Of a DNA stretch of 64,000 bases, positions 61,811-64,000 are shown piece by piece (within the stretch, counting starts at the first letter, position 1; each line of letters begins with the position of its first letter). The notes below the pieces were generated by a model. It ran no database searches. It saw only the letters and a program-made list of their open reading frames with translations, and was not told the DNA's origin. Made by a program: the position numbers and the translations under genes. Source of the stretch: Microthrixaceae bacterium (lineage in GTDB: Bacteria > Actinomycetota > Acidimicrobiia > Acidimicrobiales > Acidimicrobilacustridaceae); contig CANFQA010000001.1 of assembly GCA_947449015.1 (NCBI GenBank), forward strand, positions 1 to 64,000, in the 5' to 3' direction.

Positions 61811-62604
61811 GTCCGGCTTCCACGCAGGCGCCGTCGCGTATTGAACGGTTCGTGCTCATGCCCCAGAGTCAAGGTCGCGAGGTCCGATTCGGAGTCGCTT
61901 GGTTCGGCGGGTTCGTCATCTGCGCGTTTGTCGGTCCACTGGCAATTGCTGTGCTGATTGGTGCGCTCTGTTCGGTCGCCGCGCTGCAGTCGGTGATGTC
62001 ATGGAAGCAGCAGCGCACCGAGGTTGATCGCCCGATTGCCGCAGTACTTCCCATTGCCGCTGCGCTCGCTTCACTAGTCGGCGTCGGCCTTGCCGGCCTC
62101 GTCCTGGCCTTCGGTACCGTGCTTGCCGTCGTTTTGGCCATGGGTGCACCCGGGCGTCGTGTTGGCGTCTTTGCTCGCGCCGGCATCACGATGCGCTGTT
62201 GCTTGCTCCCCGCGGTGGTCGCTATTTCGGTGGTTTCGATGGCCCGAACCAGTACCAGTGCGCTGTTGGTATTGCTCGTGCTCGTGAGCGTGTACGAGAC
62301 CGGGAACCATCTGGTCGGAACTGATGCCGGGTCAATTTTCGAGGGACCGATCGCCGGTATCGCTGCAGTCCTCGTGGTCACTTTCACCGAAGCCACGTTC
62401 CAGTTCGGGCCATTCACCACACGTGCCGCCTGGCTGTTTGGTGGACTGGTTGCGGTGGCGGCACCGTTGGGGGCACCGCTTGCGGCTGCCATGGTGCCCC
62501 GTGCCGCCGACGCCGGGGCCGCACTGCGGCGACTCGACGTCTGGCTCCTGGTGGCCCCGCTGTGGTGCTGGTCGGTGTGGAACCTGCTCGGTCGAACCCA
62601 CTGA
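61807..62604 (+). CDS. Conserved polytopic membrane protein, CdsA-like pattern
   Basis: The 265-residue protein has six or seven hydrophobic spans with an EGPIAGIAAVLVVTFTEATFQFGPF segment and LRRLDVWLLVAPLW end. This is loosely like phosphatidate cytidylyltransferase (CdsA), but the full C-terminal signature is not present, so I leave function open. Start overlaps the MoaD-like stop. mshA follows 59 bp later. Confidence 0.55.
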   Translation: MSPASTQAPSRIERFVLMPQSQGREVRFGVAWFGGFVICAFVGPLAIAVLIGALCSVAALQSVMSWKQQRTEVDRPIAAVLPIAAALASLVGVGLAGLVLAFGTVLAVVLAMGAPGRRVGVFARAGITMRCCLLPAVVAISVVSMARTSTSALLVLLVLVSVYETGNHLVGTDAGSIFEGPIAGIAAVLVVTFTEATFQFGPFTTRAAWLFGGLVAVAAPLGAPLAAAMVPRAADAGAALRRLDVWLLVAPLWCWSVWNLLGRTH

Positions 62605-62663
62605 ACACCGAGAGCACCGAGAATGCACCGATTTTGCGCTGTGCGCCCTAGCGTGGGGGAGTC

Positions 62664-63881
62664 ATGAGATCGCTCGCAGTGCTCTCGTTGCACACTTCCC
62701 CCCTCGCTCAGCCCGGCACTGGTGACTCCGGGGGCATGAATGTGTACGTACGTGAACTCGTTGGCGCGCTCGCCCAGGCTGGCGTGCGTACCGAGGTGTT
62801 CGTGCGCCGGTGGTCCGCCGATCTCCCCGACATCGTTGATGTCGAGCCCGGTTTCCGCGTGGTGCATATCGACGCTGGTGCGGTCGATCTGGCCAAAGAA
62901 CAACTTCCCACCATTGTTGATGAGTTCGCCGATGGTGTCGCGGCCCATCTCGGGCGCAACCGAGACACCGATGCCATTCACGCCAATTACTGGTTGTCAG
63001 GTATGGCTGGACATCGCCTGAAGCACGAACTGTCGCTTCCTTTGGTCTCGACGTTCCACACGCTTGCTCGCGTTAAGGCCGACACCGGTGATGATGAACC
63101 CGACGCCCGTGTTGCCGCCGAGACCTCGGTCATTGGCTGTTCTGACGCCATTCTTGCCAACTGCGCGGATGAGGTCACCCAGCTGGTCGAGCTCTATGGC
63201 GCCGACCCATCGCGAATCGAAATCGTGCCGCCCGGTGTCGATCACGCTTTTTTCTCTCCCGGCAATCGCGCTGGTGCTCGATCCGCGCTCGGCCTCGGTG
63301 ATCATCCGGTGCTGCTGTTCGCCGGACGTATCCAACCGCTCAAGGGACTCACCGTTGCGGTCGCCGCGTTCGCTGAGCTCGCCGAATCCCATCCCGACGC
63401 GGTGCTGCTCGTTGTTGGCGGTCCCAGCGGTCTCGATGGTGAGCAGGAACTGCGCGCCGCCCGATCGTTAATCGAGGCCTGTGGTCTGGCCGACCGAGTC
63501 CGGTTCGTACCCCCGCAGCCTCACCACATGCTCTCCACCTTCTACCGAGCTGCAGATGTTTGTGTGGTTCCCAGTCGTTCGGAGTCCTTCGGGCTTGTGG
63601 CGCTCGAGGCGGCGGCCTGTGGCACCCCGGTCGTGGCCGCTGCGGTCGGTGGCCTACGAACGCTCGTTGATCACGGAAACACTGGATTCCTCATCGACTC
63701 GCGCGATCCAGCTGAGTACGCCGCTGCCATCGCCGAGTTGCTCGACAACCCGCAGCTTGCCGCGGCCATGTCCGCAGCCGCTGCCGAGAAGTCGCGGTAT
63801 TTCACCTGGTCCACCACGGCTGCTCGACTTCGGCGTATCTACGCCGATCTGACATCACGGGCACTGGTGACATGCGCATGA
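62664..63881 (+). CDS. mshA: D-inositol-3-phosphate glycosyltransferase (MshA)
   Basis: The 405-residue GT4 enzyme begins HTSPLAQPGTGDSGGMNVYVRELV, the MshA start, and has FHTLARVKAD, GVDHAFFSPGNR, LLFAGRIQPLKGL and SRSESFGLVALEAAACGTPVVAAAVGG. It makes the first step of mycothiol synthesis from UDP-GlcNAc and inositol-3-phosphate. The length fits. A YbjN-like gene follows, as in mycobacteria. Confidence 0.94.
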   Translation: MRSLAVLSLHTSPLAQPGTGDSGGMNVYVRELVGALAQAGVRTEVFVRRWSADLPDIVDVEPGFRVVHIDAGAVDLAKEQLPTIVDEFADGVAAHLGRNRDTDAIHANYWLSGMAGHRLKHELSLPLVSTFHTLARVKADTGDDEPDARVAAETSVIGCSDAILANCADEVTQLVELYGADPSRIEIVPPGVDHAFFSPGNRAGARSALGLGDHPVLLFAGRIQPLKGLTVAVAAFAELAESHPDAVLLVVGGPSGLDGEQELRAARSLIEACGLADRVRFVPPQPHHMLSTFYRAADVCVVPSRSESFGLVALEAAACGTPVVAAAVGGLRTLVDHGNTGFLIDSRDPAEYAAAIAELLDNPQLAAAMSAAAAEKSRYFTWSTTAARLRRIYADLTSRALVTCA

Positions 63882-63893
63882 CCCAGGTTCGAC

Positions 63894-64000
63894 ATGGCTG
63901 ACGAAATCGCGGATCGGCAACGTTTCTCCCAGGTCGAAACGCTCATTGCGACCTGGCTTGATGAGCAACTGCGTGACAACCCCACCATTGCCGCCGTCGA
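63894..64000 (+). CDS. YbjN-like protein, N-terminal part cut by window edge
   Basis: About 35 codons from ATG are present: MADEIADRQRFSQVETLIAT, then a WLDEQLRDNPTIAAV continuation. The region downstream of mshA in mycobacteria encodes a YbjN-domain protein, and the helix start fits. The call rests mainly on position. Confidence 0.5.
   Translation, partial: MADEIADRQRFSQVETLIATWLDEQLRDNPTIAAV

Noticed and set aside
61807..62604. CdsA phosphatidate cytidylyltransferase
   Set aside because: Only loose similarity at the C-terminus; the full signature with conserved charged residues is not seen.

Overview
The window looks like a chromosomal segment of a high-GC actinobacterium, most likely from the Acidimicrobiia (Ilumatobacter-like) lineage. 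The evidence is a WhiB-family regulator, an MshA-type mycothiol glycosyltransferase, an F420/LLM-type oxidoreductase, an acyl-CoA carboxylase with an epsilon subunit, an ethylmalonyl-CoA mutase and a heliorhodopsin. Genes are tightly packed, start codons are often GTG, and ATGA/GTGA overlaps are common. I see no phage, insertion sequence or CRISPR array. The taxonomic placement is inference.

Layout. 0-5.4 kb: recR (edge)-ybaB-dnaX, SRP RNA, two tRNA-Ser genes, tadA and an ABC exporter. 5.4-10.7 kb: an LLM oxidoreductase, a SnoaL-like protein, a DcsG-like ATP-grasp ligase, a heliorhodopsin coupled to an SDR, a 5'-3' exonuclease and tatA. 10.9-20.4 kb: acyl-CoA metabolism (PccB plus epsilon subunit, CaiB CoA-transferase, ethylmalonyl-CoA mutase, 3-hydroxybutyryl-CoA dehydrogenase), together with a GH36 alpha-galactosidase and aat. 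20.5-25.5 kb: an altered S51-like protein, two membrane-anchored prolyl isomerases, lysC, asd and tRNA-Pro. 25.5-30 kb: a lone receiver domain, a 13-bp tandem repeat, paired ArsA-like ATPases, NfeD and WhiB. 30-40 kb: housekeeping (orn, dut), a CtpE-like P-type ATPase, a universal stress protein and a DsbB/TlpA-like oxidative-folding pair.

40.2-51.6 kb is the most unusual part. Two divergent operons flank a perfect palindrome at 44359-44375. Leftward: a lipoprotein, a Cache-like/HAMP sensor, a ParA/MinD-like ATPase, and a protein joining a degenerate histidine-kinase-type ATPase domain to a GNAT domain. Rightward: a TetR regulator, an ABC-exporter-like protein whose nucleotide-binding domain has lost all ATPase motifs and carries a cNMP-binding domain, a PqqD-like protein with a conserved-looking acidic tail, an HPr-kinase-like protein, two GT2 glycosyltransferases and a PF14907-type nucleotidyltransferase. 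The last five are all joined by 4-nt overlaps. I propose a sensory plus peptide/glycan modification system of unknown product.

51.6-56.5 kb: tRNA-Lys and a catabolic-looking operon (SDR, pseudo-SDR, amidohydrolase, SDR, cyclase). 56.6-64 kb: an SDR, a PIG-V-like mannosyltransferase with a DPM1-like GT2 and a methyltransferase, a YgjP-like metalloprotease, a histidine phosphatase, a MoaD-like protein, a membrane protein, mshA and the start of a YbjN-like gene.
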